Shown here piece by piece: positions 7,425 to 16,040 of a DNA stretch of 33,781 bases. Each line of letters starts with the position of its first letter. Position 1 is the first letter of the stretch. The translations under genes were made by a program, and so were the position numbers. The notes below the pieces were generated by a model that searched no databases, was not told the origin of the DNA, and was given only the letters and a program-made list of their open reading frames with translations. The stretch is from Phycisphaeraceae bacterium (lineage in GTDB: Bacteria; Planctomycetota; Phycisphaerae; Phycisphaerales; Phycisphaeraceae), in the NCBI GenBank assembly GCA_028284155.1, contig JANQSF010000144.1, positions 1 through 33,781 on the forward strand, read 5' to 3'.

Positions 7425-10073
7425 ATGGCCGCCAACCTCTGCCCCTACTGCGGACACACCGGCTCAAACCCGGATCAGTGCGAGGGTTGTCGCGGACTGC
7501 TCGAGCCCCTGAGCCGCCGCGCCACCCAAATCGCCATGGGCCCGTGGTTCATCCGCGACGCCCGTCGGCCGTTCAATCCCGGCGCGTCGTACGCCGTCCT
7601 GACCAAGCTCATCGCGGCCGGCAAGGTCAAGCCCGGCACGCCCCTGCGTGGCCCGACGACCCACCAACTCTGGGCGCCGGCCCGGCTCGTTCCCGGCGTC
7701 GCGCACCTGACCGGCTTCTGCCACGAGTGCGGCGTCGGCACCGAGACCAAGGCCGACAGGTGCGCCGAGTGCGGCGCGGCATTCCCCGTTCCAACTGAAC
7801 GCGACGACCTAGGCATCGCCGACATCGACGCCGCGGCCGAGGTCACGAAGCGTCGCCGGCTGACGCACCACATGTGCCCCGGCTGCGGTCACTCGCCGAC
7901 GCTGTCCAACCGATGCGACATGTGCAAGGTCGTGTTCTCCCCGCCCACCAAGGCGACCCAATTCGACCTGGGTCCGTGGTACATCCGCGACATCGATGCG
8001 CACTTCCAGCACGGCGTCAGCTACGCGGCGTTGAAGCGTTTGGTTGAGGAAAAGTTGATCGACGGCGGCACAATCCTGCGCGGCCCTTCGACGCACCAGT
8101 TCTACCACCGCGCCGACGAAACGCCCGGCGTCGCGCACCTGTTGGGCAAATGCCACGAGTGCGGCAAGTCAGTCGAGACCAACGACACGCTCTGTATCCA
8201 CTGCGAAGAGCCGTTCGAGTTTTCGTTCGACGACAACAGGCTCGGCCTGGTCTACACGACGCAGGCCGACGCCGACGCCGCCCAGGAACAGCTCGACGCC
8301 GAGGTCGAGCAGTTCATGGCCACCGCGCCCGCACCGGTCACGACCCCCAAGCGCAAAACTGAGTCCAAGAAGCGCAAGCCAAAGAGGAAACGCCAGGCAG
8401 CGGCCTCGGACGCGCACGACGAAGCGACCGTCTACGCCGCAGGTGCCGTCGAGCACACGCACGTCGAGTCCGACTCGACGCATGACCACGAAGAACACGA
8501 CGTGCCCGTCGCGCATGTGTACGACGAATACGGCGAAGAGGTCGAGTATCACGACGACCCCGCCGCCGCGCTGGCCGACGCCGGCCATCACGACCACTAC
8601 ACCGTCGCCACCCACGACAGCCATTACGGGGGCTATCAGGCGGCCGTCGCCGGCGGGCCCGACCCGACGGAACAGGCCGCGCTGCGTCGGCAGGAGCAGA
8701 AGCTCAAGAGCATGGCGGTCGTCTTGATCACCGTGTTCGTCCTCGCCGGCGGCACGCTGATCGGTGTGCTAGTGCTCACGGGCGACAACGACGGCCCGCC
8801 GACCGACGGCCAAACCGTCAACAACACCGACGACGACGGCCCCTCCAAGACCGACGTGCGTTCGTTCGACGAGATGCGGCTGCTGCTGACGGACATGCAG
8901 GCCAAGTGGGAAGAGGTCAAAGGGATCGACCGCGCCAACGGCGTGGGCGACATGCTGGACCGGATCGAGTCGGCCATCAAACTTGGGGACGCGTTTATCA
9001 AGAGCGGCGACGCGGGAAAGGCCAACGAGAACCTGACCCGCGCCAAGTCGCTGGCCGACCAGGTCCATGAGATGGACCGCGCTCGGGCCGAGGCCAAACT
9101 CGCCCGCGCCGACGCCGACGCCGCGCGACGCCAGGCCACCGACGGCGGCGTGCCGACCAACGCCAAGCAGGCCTGGGACGAAGGCACCGGCCTGATCAAG
9201 CAGGCCGAGGAGTCGTTCGCCGCCGGCCGATTCAACGAGGCGGGTCGTTTTTGGCGCGACGCCCGCACCGTGCTCGACCGCGGCCGAACCAGCGCCAAAG
9301 ACTTTGCGCAGGCGGACAAGGCTCGGCAGGCGTTCGAGGCCGCCGTCACCGAGACGTTCACGCGCGAGCAACTCGACCAAATGGCCGGCGACCGCTGGGC
9401 GCAGATCAAGTCGATGGAGGCCGACGCCAAGACCGCCATCGCCGAAGGCAAGCTCGACGAGGCGATCCAGCTCTACACCTCAGCCCAGAAGTTCCTGCCC
9501 GAAGCGTTCGAAAACGTCAAGCTTGAACTGGGCACCAACTACTGGGCCGTGATGGCCGGCCGAACGGTCGCGACCGTGCTGATCGAGATCCGTTCCAATC
9601 AGCCCTATTCCGAGTCGCGCGCCAACAAGGTGTTCCAGGCCTACAAGCCGTTACGGCTGGGCGACGACTTTTACCTGTCGCTGCCGCGAGACCCCGCGTC
9701 GAAGTACGAAGACCTCGTGCCCGTCATCTGGCAGCGCGGCCCGCAGTTGATCGAGGAGAAACGCGGCAAGGCCGCCAACCTCAGCTTCTCGCTTGGCGTC
9801 AAGGTCGAACTGGTGCAGCAATACCTCAAGCAGGACGTCCTGACCATCGAGCCGGCCACGCGGGCCAAGATCCTCAAGCAGGCCGAGCAGATGAAGGAGA
9901 TCGCGACCGAGGCCAAGTACCCCTCCGCCTTCAAGACGCTGCTGGGCGAGTTCGAGGAACAGGTCAAGGCCACGCCGGACAAGACCGCCGTCAAGGAAAG
10001 TCGGCGCATCTGGCGCGACCTGCTCGAAAAGCTCGACGCTTACGACACCGGCGCCCCGCTGGTCGTGCCTTGA
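7425..10073 (+). CDS. Membrane protein with duplicated zinc-ribbon/GYF-like modules and a long helical outer domain
   Basis: The protein has 882 residues from the ATG at 7425, chosen because the zinc ribbon starts there; an in-frame ATG at 7353 is possible. Two similar modules (about residues 1-125 and 148-280) each hold a CPYC/CEGC-type ribbon, a GPW(F/Y)IRD...LRGP(T/S)THQ segment resembling a GYF_2 (DUF4339-like) domain, and a second ribbon with CHECG. A lysine/arginine cluster follows near 325, then a His/Asp/Glu-rich linker (about 340-420), one membrane helix (about 437-458) and about 420 residues of charged helices with TPR-like spacing. By the positive-inside rule the ribbons should be cytoplasmic. 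The reaction or partner is unknown. I know of no named family with this order of parts. Confidence 0.8.
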   Translation: MAANLCPYCGHTGSNPDQCEGCRGLLEPLSRRATQIAMGPWFIRDARRPFNPGASYAVLTKLIAAGKVKPGTPLRGPTTHQLWAPARLVPGVAHLTGFCHECGVGTETKADRCAECGAAFPVPTERDDLGIADIDAAAEVTKRRRLTHHMCPGCGHSPTLSNRCDMCKVVFSPPTKATQFDLGPWYIRDIDAHFQHGVSYAALKRLVEEKLIDGGTILRGPSTHQFYHRADETPGVAHLLGKCHECGKSVETNDTLCIHCEEPFEFSFDDNRLGLVYTTQADADAAQEQLDAEVEQFMATAPAPVTTPKRKTESKKRKPKRKRQAAASDAHDEATVYAAGAVEHTHVESDSTHDHEEHDVPVAHVYDEYGEEVEYHDDPAAALADAGHHDHYTVATHDSHYGGYQAAVAGGPDPTEQAALRRQEQKLKSMAVVLITVFVLAGGTLIGVLVLTGDNDGPPTDGQTVNNTDDDGPSKTDVRSFDEMRLLLTDMQAKWEEVKGIDRANGVGDMLDRIESAIKLGDAFIKSGDAGKANENLTRAKSLADQVHEMDRARAEAKLARADADAARRQATDGGVPTNAKQAWDEGTGLIKQAEESFAAGRFNEAGRFWRDARTVLDRGRTSAKDFAQADKARQAFEAAVTETFTREQLDQMAGDRWAQIKSMEADAKTAIAEGKLDEAIQLYTSAQKFLPEAFENVKLELGTNYWAVMAGRTVATVLIEIRSNQPYSESRANKVFQAYKPLRLGDDFYLSLPRDPASKYEDLVPVIWQRGPQLIEEKRGKAANLSFSLGVKVELVQQYLKQDVLTIEPATRAKILKQAEQMKEIATEAKYPSAFKTLLGEFEEQVKATPDKTAVKESRRIWRDLLEKLDAYDTGAPLVVP

Positions 10074-10211
10074 TCTCCAATCCCATCTCAAGACCGCCAA
10101 GCCGACTGATGGCCCACTCCGGAGCCTTCTGTGGGGTATCCGTTCGCGCACTCAAACCGTCTACCGCGAACACCGCTTTCGATTTGCTATGCTGCGCTCT
10201 GTTCGACCTCT

Positions 10212-10236
10212 GCGCGGGCCGCTGAAGCGGCCGCGC
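10212..10236. repeat. GGCCGCTGAAGCGGCC hairpin, copy 1
   Basis: A near-perfect stem (one bulged G) is centred on GCTGAAGC in the spacer before the lactonase gene. A close relative stands at 25911-25930 in the opposite orientation. The shared core and intergenic position suggest a small dispersed repeat. Confidence 0.5.
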
Positions 10237-10270
10237 CTGGCTGCGACTCAATCACCATCGAGACAAACCC

Positions 10271-11410
10271 ATGCTCCGAACCGCACTGCTCGTCCTTTGT
10301 CTGCTCGTCTCAACGGCCTGCGCGGGTCCCACCACGCAACGCGTCTACTTCGGGACCTACACCGGCGGTGACAGCAAAGGTATTTACGTCGCTGAGCTCG
10401 ACATGAAAACCGGCAAAGTCGGCGAGCCACGACTCGCAGCCGAACTGAAAAACCCGTCATTCCTCGCGCTGCACCCGAACGGCAAAGTGCTTTACGCGGT
10501 TAGCGAGGTCAGCACGCTCGACGGCCAGAAGACTGGCGGCGTCAGCGCGCTGTCGATCGATGCGAAGACCGGGGAGCTCACACTGCTCAACCAACAACCG
10601 TCCGGCGGCGGCGGGCCGTGCCACGTCGCGATCGACTCGAAGGGTCGGCACGTCTTCGCCGCCAACTATGGCGGAGGCAGCCTCATCGCCCTGCCCGTCG
10701 ACAAGTCGGGTAAGCTCGGCGAGGCGACGTCGTTCATCCAGCACGAGGGCTCCAGCGTCCACGCGAGGCAGAAAGCGCCGCACGCGCACGCCGTCAACCT
10801 CGACCCGTCCGAACGCTACCTCGTGTGCAGCGACCTCGGCCTCGACAAGGTCATGATTTACAACTACGACGGGAAGACGGGCAAACTCACGCCCGCCAAG
10901 TCGCCGTTCGCCAAGACCGCCCCCGCGGCCGGCCCGCGTCACTTCGCTTACCGACCCGACGGCAAGTTCGGCTACGTCATCAACGAGTTGAACTGCACGG
11001 TCACCGCGTTCGCGCACGACGCGTCCACCGGCGCGTTGACCGAGGTTCAAACGATCTCCACGCTGCCCGAGGGTGAGTCGGTCCAGCGCGGCTACAGCAC
11101 GGCCGAGATCTTCGCGCACCCGACCGGCAAGTTCCTCTACGGCTCCAACCGCGGGCACGACACGATCGTGGTTTACGCGATCGATCAGAAGTCCGGCAAG
11201 CTCACGCTCGTGAGTCACCACAGCACGCAGGGCAAGACCCCGCGCAACTTCAACCTCGACCCGACCGGCCAGTTCCTGTTGGCCGGCAACCAGAACAGCG
11301 GCACGGTCGCGGTGTACCGCATCGACCAGACCACCGGCAGCCTGACGCCCACCGGCCAACTAGTCAACGTCCCCCGCCCCGTATGCGTCGTGTTCCTGCC
11401 CCTGGATTGA
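10271..11410 (+). CDS. Lactonase family protein (6-phosphogluconolactonase-like beta-propeller), exported
   Basis: The protein has 379 residues with an N-terminal signal (about 1-19). A Cys near the cleavage region (LVSTAC) might serve as a lipid anchor, but the lipobox is poor. The rest shows the seven-bladed propeller pattern of the Pgl/lactonase family: VYFGTYTGGDSKGIYV, NPSFLALHPNGKVLYAVSE, GGGPCHVAIDSKGRHVFAANYGGG, PHAHAVNLDPSERYLVCSDLGLDK and RNFNLDPTGQFLLAGNQNSG. Cytoplasmic relatives hydrolyse 6-phosphogluconolactone. The exported form here argues for another lactone or sugar substrate, which is an inference. It follows the 882-residue gene in the same direction after 197 bases. A REPIN-like hairpin begins 12 bases after its stop and may help end the transcript. 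Confidence 0.88.
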   Translation: MLRTALLVLCLLVSTACAGPTTQRVYFGTYTGGDSKGIYVAELDMKTGKVGEPRLAAELKNPSFLALHPNGKVLYAVSEVSTLDGQKTGGVSALSIDAKTGELTLLNQQPSGGGGPCHVAIDSKGRHVFAANYGGGSLIALPVDKSGKLGEATSFIQHEGSSVHARQKAPHAHAVNLDPSERYLVCSDLGLDKVMIYNYDGKTGKLTPAKSPFAKTAPAAGPRHFAYRPDGKFGYVINELNCTVTAFAHDASTGALTEVQTISTLPEGESVQRGYSTAEIFAHPTGKFLYGSNRGHDTIVVYAIDQKSGKLTLVSHHSTQGKTPRNFNLDPTGQFLLAGNQNSGTVAVYRIDQTTGSLTPTGQLVNVPRPVCVVFLPLD

Positions 11411-11422
11411 CGCACCTGTCTT

Positions 11423-11489
11423 GTGCCACGGCCGTGTCGGCCGTGCAACACACCCTTGAAGGACCGCACGGCCGACACGGCCGTGGCAC
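11423..11489. repeat. REPIN-like inverted repeat A (67 bp)
   Basis: Arms 11423-11446 and 11466-11489 are perfect 24-bp reverse complements around a 19-base loop. Each arm is itself a hairpin: CACGGCC, five bases, GGCCGTG. The element lies between the lactonase stop codon and the TPR-YggX gene. Translated frames across it give arginine/proline-rich nonsense and are not genes. Confidence 0.85.
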
Positions 11490-11531
11490 GAAAACCGAAC
11501 CGTTCACGGCGGACTGCACCTATCGTCCCGC

Positions 11532-12170
11532 ATGGACATCAACGCACGCATCACGCAATGGGAAAAGATGACCCAGGAAGTGCCGGACGGCATGGCCTGG
11601 TTCAGCCTCGGCAACGCCTACAAGGATGCCGACCGTCTCGACGACGCGTGTACGGCGTACCGCGAGGCCATCCGCCTCGACCCCAATCTGTCGCGCGCGT
11701 ACCAGGTGCTCGCGCAACTGCTCATCGAACAGGGCAAGCACGACGTGGCAGGCGACCTGCTGGAGACCGGCTACCCCATCGCCGCGTCGCGCGGCGACGT
11801 CATGCCGCAACGCGCGATGGGCTCGCTGCTGGAGAAGGTCGGCCGCCCCGTGCCGCACGTCGAATCCGACGCGCCCTCGGAATCCGACCTGGGCGACGAC
11901 CAACTGATCGATCGCCGAACCGGCCGGGCCGGCACGCGGATGAAAAGCCCGCCGATGCGCGGCCCGCTCGGGCAGTTCATCATCGACCACTACGGCCAGG
12001 AGACCTGGCGGGAGTGGATCGGCCAGGGCACGAAGGTCATCAACGAGCTGCGCCTGGACTTCTCCAAGGAAGAAGACCAGCGCACCTACGACCTGCACAT
12101 GATGGAGTGGCTGGGCATCAGCGAGGAAGACGTGCAGGCCCACGCGACGAACGCCGGCCAAGCGGGGTGA
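11532..12170 (+). CDS. TPR protein with C-terminal YggX-like (Fe(2+)-trafficking) domain
   Basis: The protein has 212 residues. Residues 20-80 are two TPR-like helical pairs (AWFSLGNAYKDADRLDDACT, then AYREAIRLDPN and AYQVLAQLLIEQGKHD). Residues 110-140 look disordered. Residues 143-196 (GPLGQFIIDHYGQETWREWI, then KVINELRLDFSKEEDQ and MMEWLGI) match the order of YggX, which has LGKRIYN, AWAQWQ, INEKKLNMM, EHRKLLEQEMVNFLF. YggX protects iron-sulfur clusters and takes part in iron handling in enterobacteria. The N-terminal CTYLQRD part of YggX, with its conserved cysteine, is missing here and TPRs stand in its place. An iron-related role is therefore only a suggestion. The next gene begins three bases after this stop, which implies coupling. 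Confidence 0.8.
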   Translation: MDINARITQWEKMTQEVPDGMAWFSLGNAYKDADRLDDACTAYREAIRLDPNLSRAYQVLAQLLIEQGKHDVAGDLLETGYPIAASRGDVMPQRAMGSLLEKVGRPVPHVESDAPSESDLGDDQLIDRRTGRAGTRMKSPPMRGPLGQFIIDHYGQETWREWIGQGTKVINELRLDFSKEEDQRTYDLHMMEWLGISEEDVQAHATNAGQAG

Positions 12171-12173
12171 CCG

Positions 12174-12668
12174 TTGAGCGAAGACGGCCCGGAACCAGTC
12201 GAAAGCCCCGCCCCGTTCGACGTCGAGGCCAACGAGGTCTCGCACGGCATCGTCTGCGACCGCTGCGGCTACGACCTGCGCGGCTTGAAACCCACTGGCG
12301 ATTGCCCGGAATGCGGGTACGACATCGGCGAGACACTGCACGCCGCGTTTGAGGCCGTGCAGTGGACGCCGGGCCGTTACAAGATGGAGGGGCTTGGCTG
12401 CCTGACCAGCGCCGGCCTGCCGACCGCATTCGTGTTCATGCTCGCCGCGGTGATGCAGTGGCCTGAATCGAACCTCGAACGGATCGTCGTACCGACACTG
12501 CTCGTGTTCAGCGCGATCGCCTGGTTCGAGTGGGCACGATTTCTGGTCAAGGGGCTGCGCTACAGATACAGCCGATCGGCGCGCGTGCGGACATCGCTCG
12601 TCTGCCTCCTGATCGTGACACCGCTGACGATCATCCTCGCCCTGATGTTCATCGCCATCGTGACCTGA
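12174..12668 (+). CDS. Zinc-ribbon membrane protein, coupled to the TPR-YggX gene
   Basis: The protein has 164 residues. A ribbon CDRCGYDLRGLKPTGDCPEC lies at about residues 28-47, followed by a helix, then three predicted membrane segments: about 75-92 (LTSAGLPTAFVFMLAAV), 103-121 and 138-162. This ribbon-plus-membrane design is common in Phycisphaerae and relatives; no function is known. The start is a TTG at 12174, three bases after the previous stop, with GGGGTGA just before it, so ribosomes ending the TPR-YggX gene probably re-initiate here. The gene converges with the coiled-coil gene, leaving only 12 bases between the stops. Confidence 0.75.
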   Translation: MSEDGPEPVESPAPFDVEANEVSHGIVCDRCGYDLRGLKPTGDCPECGYDIGETLHAAFEAVQWTPGRYKMEGLGCLTSAGLPTAFVFMLAAVMQWPESNLERIVVPTLLVFSAIAWFEWARFLVKGLRYRYSRSARVRTSLVCLLIVTPLTIILALMFIAIVT

Positions 12669-12680
12669 CCGGCGGATCGG

Positions 12681-13469
12681 TTACCCACCGGCGATCGCCA
12701 CAATCATCGCCACGGTCATCGCGATCACGCCCACGCCGCAGCCAACAGCCGCGAGGATGAGCATCTGCTTCTGACCGCGCGAGAACAGGTCGCGCATCTG
12801 GCGGTCGGAACGCTCGGCGTGCTCAGCCAACTGGCGGAGCATGTCGGCGCTGGCTTGGTTCGACTCGCCGACCTGCGACAGCGTGCCGTTGATCTGCGAG
12901 AAGCTGCCGAGCATGAGCTGATCGGTCTCGTGCTGCGCGGCCAACTGCTGCTGCATGGCTGACATCGCCTGGTCCTGCGCCTCGGTCGACTTCGACAGGC
13001 CGCTGATCGCGTCGGTCAGCTTCTCGCCGCTGATGGCCTGGCGGTCCAGATGTGTCTGGATCGACTCGAGCATCTGCGCCTGCCGACGGCTCGACTCCGG
13101 CAGGCCACGCAACGCCTCGGGCAGGCCTTCGAGGATACTGACCAGCCGCTCGGAACGTTCGGACTGTTCCGACAGGTGCGAGCGGACCGACTGCATCAGG
13201 TCAACGACTTCGTCGTAGCCGCGCTCGAGCTTGCTCAGCGTCGAGTCGCGTGAGCCGTTTGGCTTGGCCAAACCGTGACCGTTGCCATTCCCGTTGCCGT
13301 TGTGGCCGGGCTCATCCAGCACGGCCGTGGCCGCATCATCACCATCGAAGCCGTCGGAATAGTCGTTCTGCCCATCGTCGCCGTTGAGGTGGACGCCGAC
13401 AGCGGAATCGCCCCGCTCGCGCTTGAATCTGCGGAAAAAACCGCCGACCCGGTCAGAGAAATTAGCCAT
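12681..13469 (-). CDS. Coiled-coil protein with C-terminal membrane anchor
   Basis: The protein has 262 residues. An N-terminal basic stretch (FFRRFKRERG) leads into a low-complexity Asp/Gly/Asn region (about 30-72, including an alternating GNGNGNG run). Residues 75-235 are helical with heptad-like spacing, rich in Gln, Ser, Glu and Arg. A single hydrophobic helix at the end (about 239-260) forms a tail anchor. The pattern suggests a cytoplasmic coiled coil fixed to a membrane, resembling the non-signalling half of a chemoreceptor, but no HAMP or signalling tip is present. The ATG at 13469 has AAGGAG 11 bases upstream. It follows the sulfatase in the same direction after 111 bases. The function is unknown. 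Confidence 0.72.
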   Translation of the reverse strand: MANFSDRVGGFFRRFKRERGDSAVGVHLNGDDGQNDYSDGFDGDDAATAVLDEPGHNGNGNGNGHGLAKPNGSRDSTLSKLERGYDEVVDLMQSVRSHLSEQSERSERLVSILEGLPEALRGLPESSRRQAQMLESIQTHLDRQAISGEKLTDAISGLSKSTEAQDQAMSAMQQQLAAQHETDQLMLGSFSQINGTLSQVGESNQASADMLRQLAEHAERSDRQMRDLFSRGQKQMLILAAVGCGVGVIAMTVAMIVAIAGG

Positions 13470-13580
13470 CGTTTTGCGATCTCCTTATCGCGGTGTTGCC
13501 GATCCGTGGGTACGAATTCAAACCTTGGTTTGTATCGGCCCCGACCGATCCGGCCGGCCAAAAACGGATGGCCTGCGGCG

Positions 13581-15056
13581 TCACTCGATCGGCCGAAGCG
13601 GCCAGAGCTTGCTGGGCGTGTGTTCGCGTTTCATGAACGCCGCGGCCTTGGCCACAATGTCCGGGTGATCGGCTGAGACGTCTCGCTGCTCGCCGATGTC
13701 CGTGCGCAGGTTGTAAAGCTCGATCTTCAGCGGGTCCTTGTTGCCCCGGCGCGTCATCCCCTGGCGGGTCGCCTTCCAATCGCCAAATCGCACGGCCTGC
13801 TGGCCGCCATACCCGGGGAACTCCCAATAGAGCACGTCGTGCGTCTGCTGCGCGTCGGGCTTGCCCAGCAGCGTCGGGGCGAAAGACAGCCCGTCGATGC
13901 CCTTGGGCGCCGTCGTGCCCGACAGGTCAGCCAGCGTTGGCATGACGTCCCAGAACGCGGCGATGTGGTCGGTCACCGTGCCCGGCTTGATCCTGCCCGG
14001 CCAACGCGCGACCAGCGGCACACGGATGCCGCCCTCGTACAACGACCCCTTCAACCCTTTGAACGGGCCGGCTGACTTGAAGAACTCGGAGTCCGAACCG
14101 CCCAAGCGATTGAATGTCGGGCCGTTGTCGCTGGTGAACATGATGATGGTGTTGTCGTCGAGCCCAAGCTCCTTGATCAGCTTCATGACCTGCCCGACGC
14201 CGTGGTCCATTTGCGTGACCATCGCCGCGTAACCCGCACGCGGGAACGGATGTTTCAGGTAGCCGCGGTGCACGTGGTCTTCCTCGGGAATCACGCCCTT
14301 GTACTTATTGAGCCAATCGTCCGTTGTCTGAATCGACAGGTGTGGAATCGCAAACGGCAGGTAAAGGAAGAAAGGCTTGTCCTTGTTCTTTTTGATGAAC
14401 GTCAACGCCTCGTCGATGAACAGGTCCTGCGAATGCTGCTTGCCGTACAGCGTGCGGTCGTTGCCCTCGAGCGGCACCTTCTTCCCGTTGCGCACCAGGA
14501 AGCGCGGGTAGTGATTGTGCGCGTGCCATTGGCAATAGAAGCCAAAGAAGTGGTCGAACCCTTGCTTGTTCGGGTCGCCGGACGACCCCTCCCAACCCAG
14601 CCCCCACTTGCCCATGCCGCCGGTCGCGTAGCCCTTCTGCTTCAGCAATTCGGGGATCGTCACCTCGCTGTCGGGGATCGGGTGCTGGCCGGGGAACAGG
14701 CCCTTGTCCGGGTCCTTCGGCCGAGTGCGCGGGTAGCCGTTGCTGCGGATGTACGCGTGGCCCGGATGCTTGCCCGTCATCAGGTTGCAGCGGGCGGGCG
14801 CGCACACCGCGTTGCCCGAATAGAACTGCGTAAACTTGATGCCTTCTTTGGCCAACAGATCGATGTGCGGCGTCTTGATCCACTTCTGGCCGTACGCGCC
14901 GAGTTCCGCGTAGCCGAGGTCGTCCGCCATGATGAAGATGATGTTGGGCGGGCGACCCGCGGACGCCTTAGACGGTTGGGCGGCTTCAACCGGCCTCATC
15001 AGCATCACGGCGAAGACGAGAACAAGCAAGAACAGCCCGAGTCGATGGTGTCGCAT
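13581..15056 (-). CDS. Formylglycine-dependent sulfatase, exported
   Basis: The protein has 491 residues. The signal peptide covers about residues 1-26. NIIFIMADDLGYAELGAYG provides the metal-binding aspartates (45, 46). The CAPAR motif at 85-89 fits CxPxR, so Cys85 should become formylglycine. GKHPGH follows, and IIMFTSDNGPT near 310 gives the second metal-binding Asp/Asn pair. The family hydrolyses sulfate esters; planctomycetes use many of them to strip sulfate from algal polysaccharides. The substrate cannot be told from the sequence. The ATG at 15056 has GAGGA about seven bases before it. The length is normal for the type A arylsulfatase group. Confidence 0.95.
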   Translation of the reverse strand: MRHHRLGLFLLVLVFAVMLMRPVEAAQPSKASAGRPPNIIFIMADDLGYAELGAYGQKWIKTPHIDLLAKEGIKFTQFYSGNAVCAPARCNLMTGKHPGHAYIRSNGYPRTRPKDPDKGLFPGQHPIPDSEVTIPELLKQKGYATGGMGKWGLGWEGSSGDPNKQGFDHFFGFYCQWHAHNHYPRFLVRNGKKVPLEGNDRTLYGKQHSQDLFIDEALTFIKKNKDKPFFLYLPFAIPHLSIQTTDDWLNKYKGVIPEEDHVHRGYLKHPFPRAGYAAMVTQMDHGVGQVMKLIKELGLDDNTIIMFTSDNGPTFNRLGGSDSEFFKSAGPFKGLKGSLYEGGIRVPLVARWPGRIKPGTVTDHIAAFWDVMPTLADLSGTTAPKGIDGLSFAPTLLGKPDAQQTHDVLYWEFPGYGGQQAVRFGDWKATRQGMTRRGNKDPLKIELYNLRTDIGEQRDVSADHPDIVAKAAAFMKREHTPSKLWPLRPIE

Positions 15057-15162
15057 GGTCGATCCTCGTGGGGAAGTCCGACACCATCATATGACAACGC
15101 TCAGCCGAAGCCGTGAGGTGGATGGAGACTCACTGTTGGTCAACTTGGAAGACGTGGACGGG

Positions 15163-15978
15163 TCACCGACGATGGTGGAAAACAATCGCCTGGTCAGTAT
15201 AGACCGACTCGAACTCGTCGCGCTCCATGTAGACCTTGCCCAGTTGCGGGTCGGCTAACCAGACACCGTCTTCGTCGATGCGCAGCAAGGTCACCATGTG
15301 GTGCGTAGTGGCCTGCATCCGCAAGGGCGTCAGCACAGGCAGCGGCTGCCCCACCAGGTCGTCGTAGCTCGGCTGAACGAGTTCGACGCCGTAAGGCTCG
15401 TCGGCCAACCGCTTGGTCAGGCCGTTGTACGCCCGGATGATCGTCGCGCCCGTGCCGGCCTTGGTCTCGGTGAACACGGCCATCTGCGCTTCGCTGGTCG
15501 GCAGTTTGAGTTGATTCAACGCCGTCGCGCACGCCGCGGGCACGCAACTGAACTCCGATGTCTGGTAGACGACGCCGCCGTGAAACTTGTCGATCGTCCG
15601 ACCCATGACCGACGTGGGCGTTGTCTGCAGCATCCACAGCCCGCCCTGGAAGAAGTAAACGATGCCGAGCACCGCCGCGAGCACGGCCACCCGACGCTGA
15701 CGCGGGATATGGCTTTGGGCATGGGCGATGCCCACGATCATCATGAAGATCGGTACCGCGGCCGTGCCTTCGAGATACCGCAACGTCATCGGCGGGACGA
15801 CGTGGATCGCCACGGCCGGGTGGTGATGCAGCCACGTCCAGAACCCGACCAGCAACGCCCCCAATCCGAATCCGAGGTAGGCCCGTCGACGCGGACCACG
15901 CCCCAGCCAATGCCCGGTGGCATAGCCCAGCCCTGCAAGCGCCGCCAACGCCAGAAACCAGGCGATCGACAAGGTCAT
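15163..15978 (-). CDS. Membrane-anchored C39-like cysteine peptidase domain protein
   Basis: The protein has 271 residues. Four membrane helices lie in the first 125 (about 3-22, 34-50, 66-85, 97-117). The C-terminal part (135-271) has a papain-like C39 layout: SEFSCVPAACATALNQL with Cys145, THHMVTLLRID with His226/227, and LADPQLG with Asp243. C39 peptidases cleave double-glycine leaders and are usually fused to ABC exporters. Here there is no ABC domain; the host is a small four-helix membrane domain. It may process small secreted peptides or be a degenerate binding version. The expected oxyanion Gln upstream of Cys is replaced (SEFSC). The ATG at 15978 has GGAG eight bases upstream. Confidence 0.8.
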   Translation of the reverse strand: MTLSIAWFLALAALAGLGYATGHWLGRGPRRRAYLGFGLGALLVGFWTWLHHHPAVAIHVVPPMTLRYLEGTAAVPIFMMIVGIAHAQSHIPRQRRVAVLAAVLGIVYFFQGGLWMLQTTPTSVMGRTIDKFHGGVVYQTSEFSCVPAACATALNQLKLPTSEAQMAVFTETKAGTGATIIRAYNGLTKRLADEPYGVELVQPSYDDLVGQPLPVLTPLRMQATTHHMVTLLRIDEDGVWLADPQLGKVYMERDEFESVYTDQAIVFHHRR

Positions 15979-15997
15979 CGCGTGTTCTCCAACCCCT

Positions 15998-16019
15998 CGC
16001 GCAGCCGACGGGCTACGCG
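15998..16019. repeat. Single REP-like hairpin with GTAGCC head
   Basis: On the minus strand CGCGTAGCC pairs with GGCTGCGCG (one G-T wobble) around a four-base loop. It lies in the leader of the C39-like gene. It resembles one arm of the REPIN-like elements and contains a GTAG, but there is no second arm. Confidence 0.4.
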
Positions 16020-16040
16020 AATACTCAATCCCCTGACTTC

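Noticed and set aside
11423..12352. A 309-codon frame through repeat A and the TPR-YggX gene.
   Set aside because: The sequence is arginine/proline-rich frame shadow and starts inside the repeat.
13519..13532. Palindrome CAAACCTTGGTTTG before the coiled-coil gene as a terminator.
   Set aside because: The loop is only two bases and no T-run follows on either strand; it may be an operator, but nothing else supports it.
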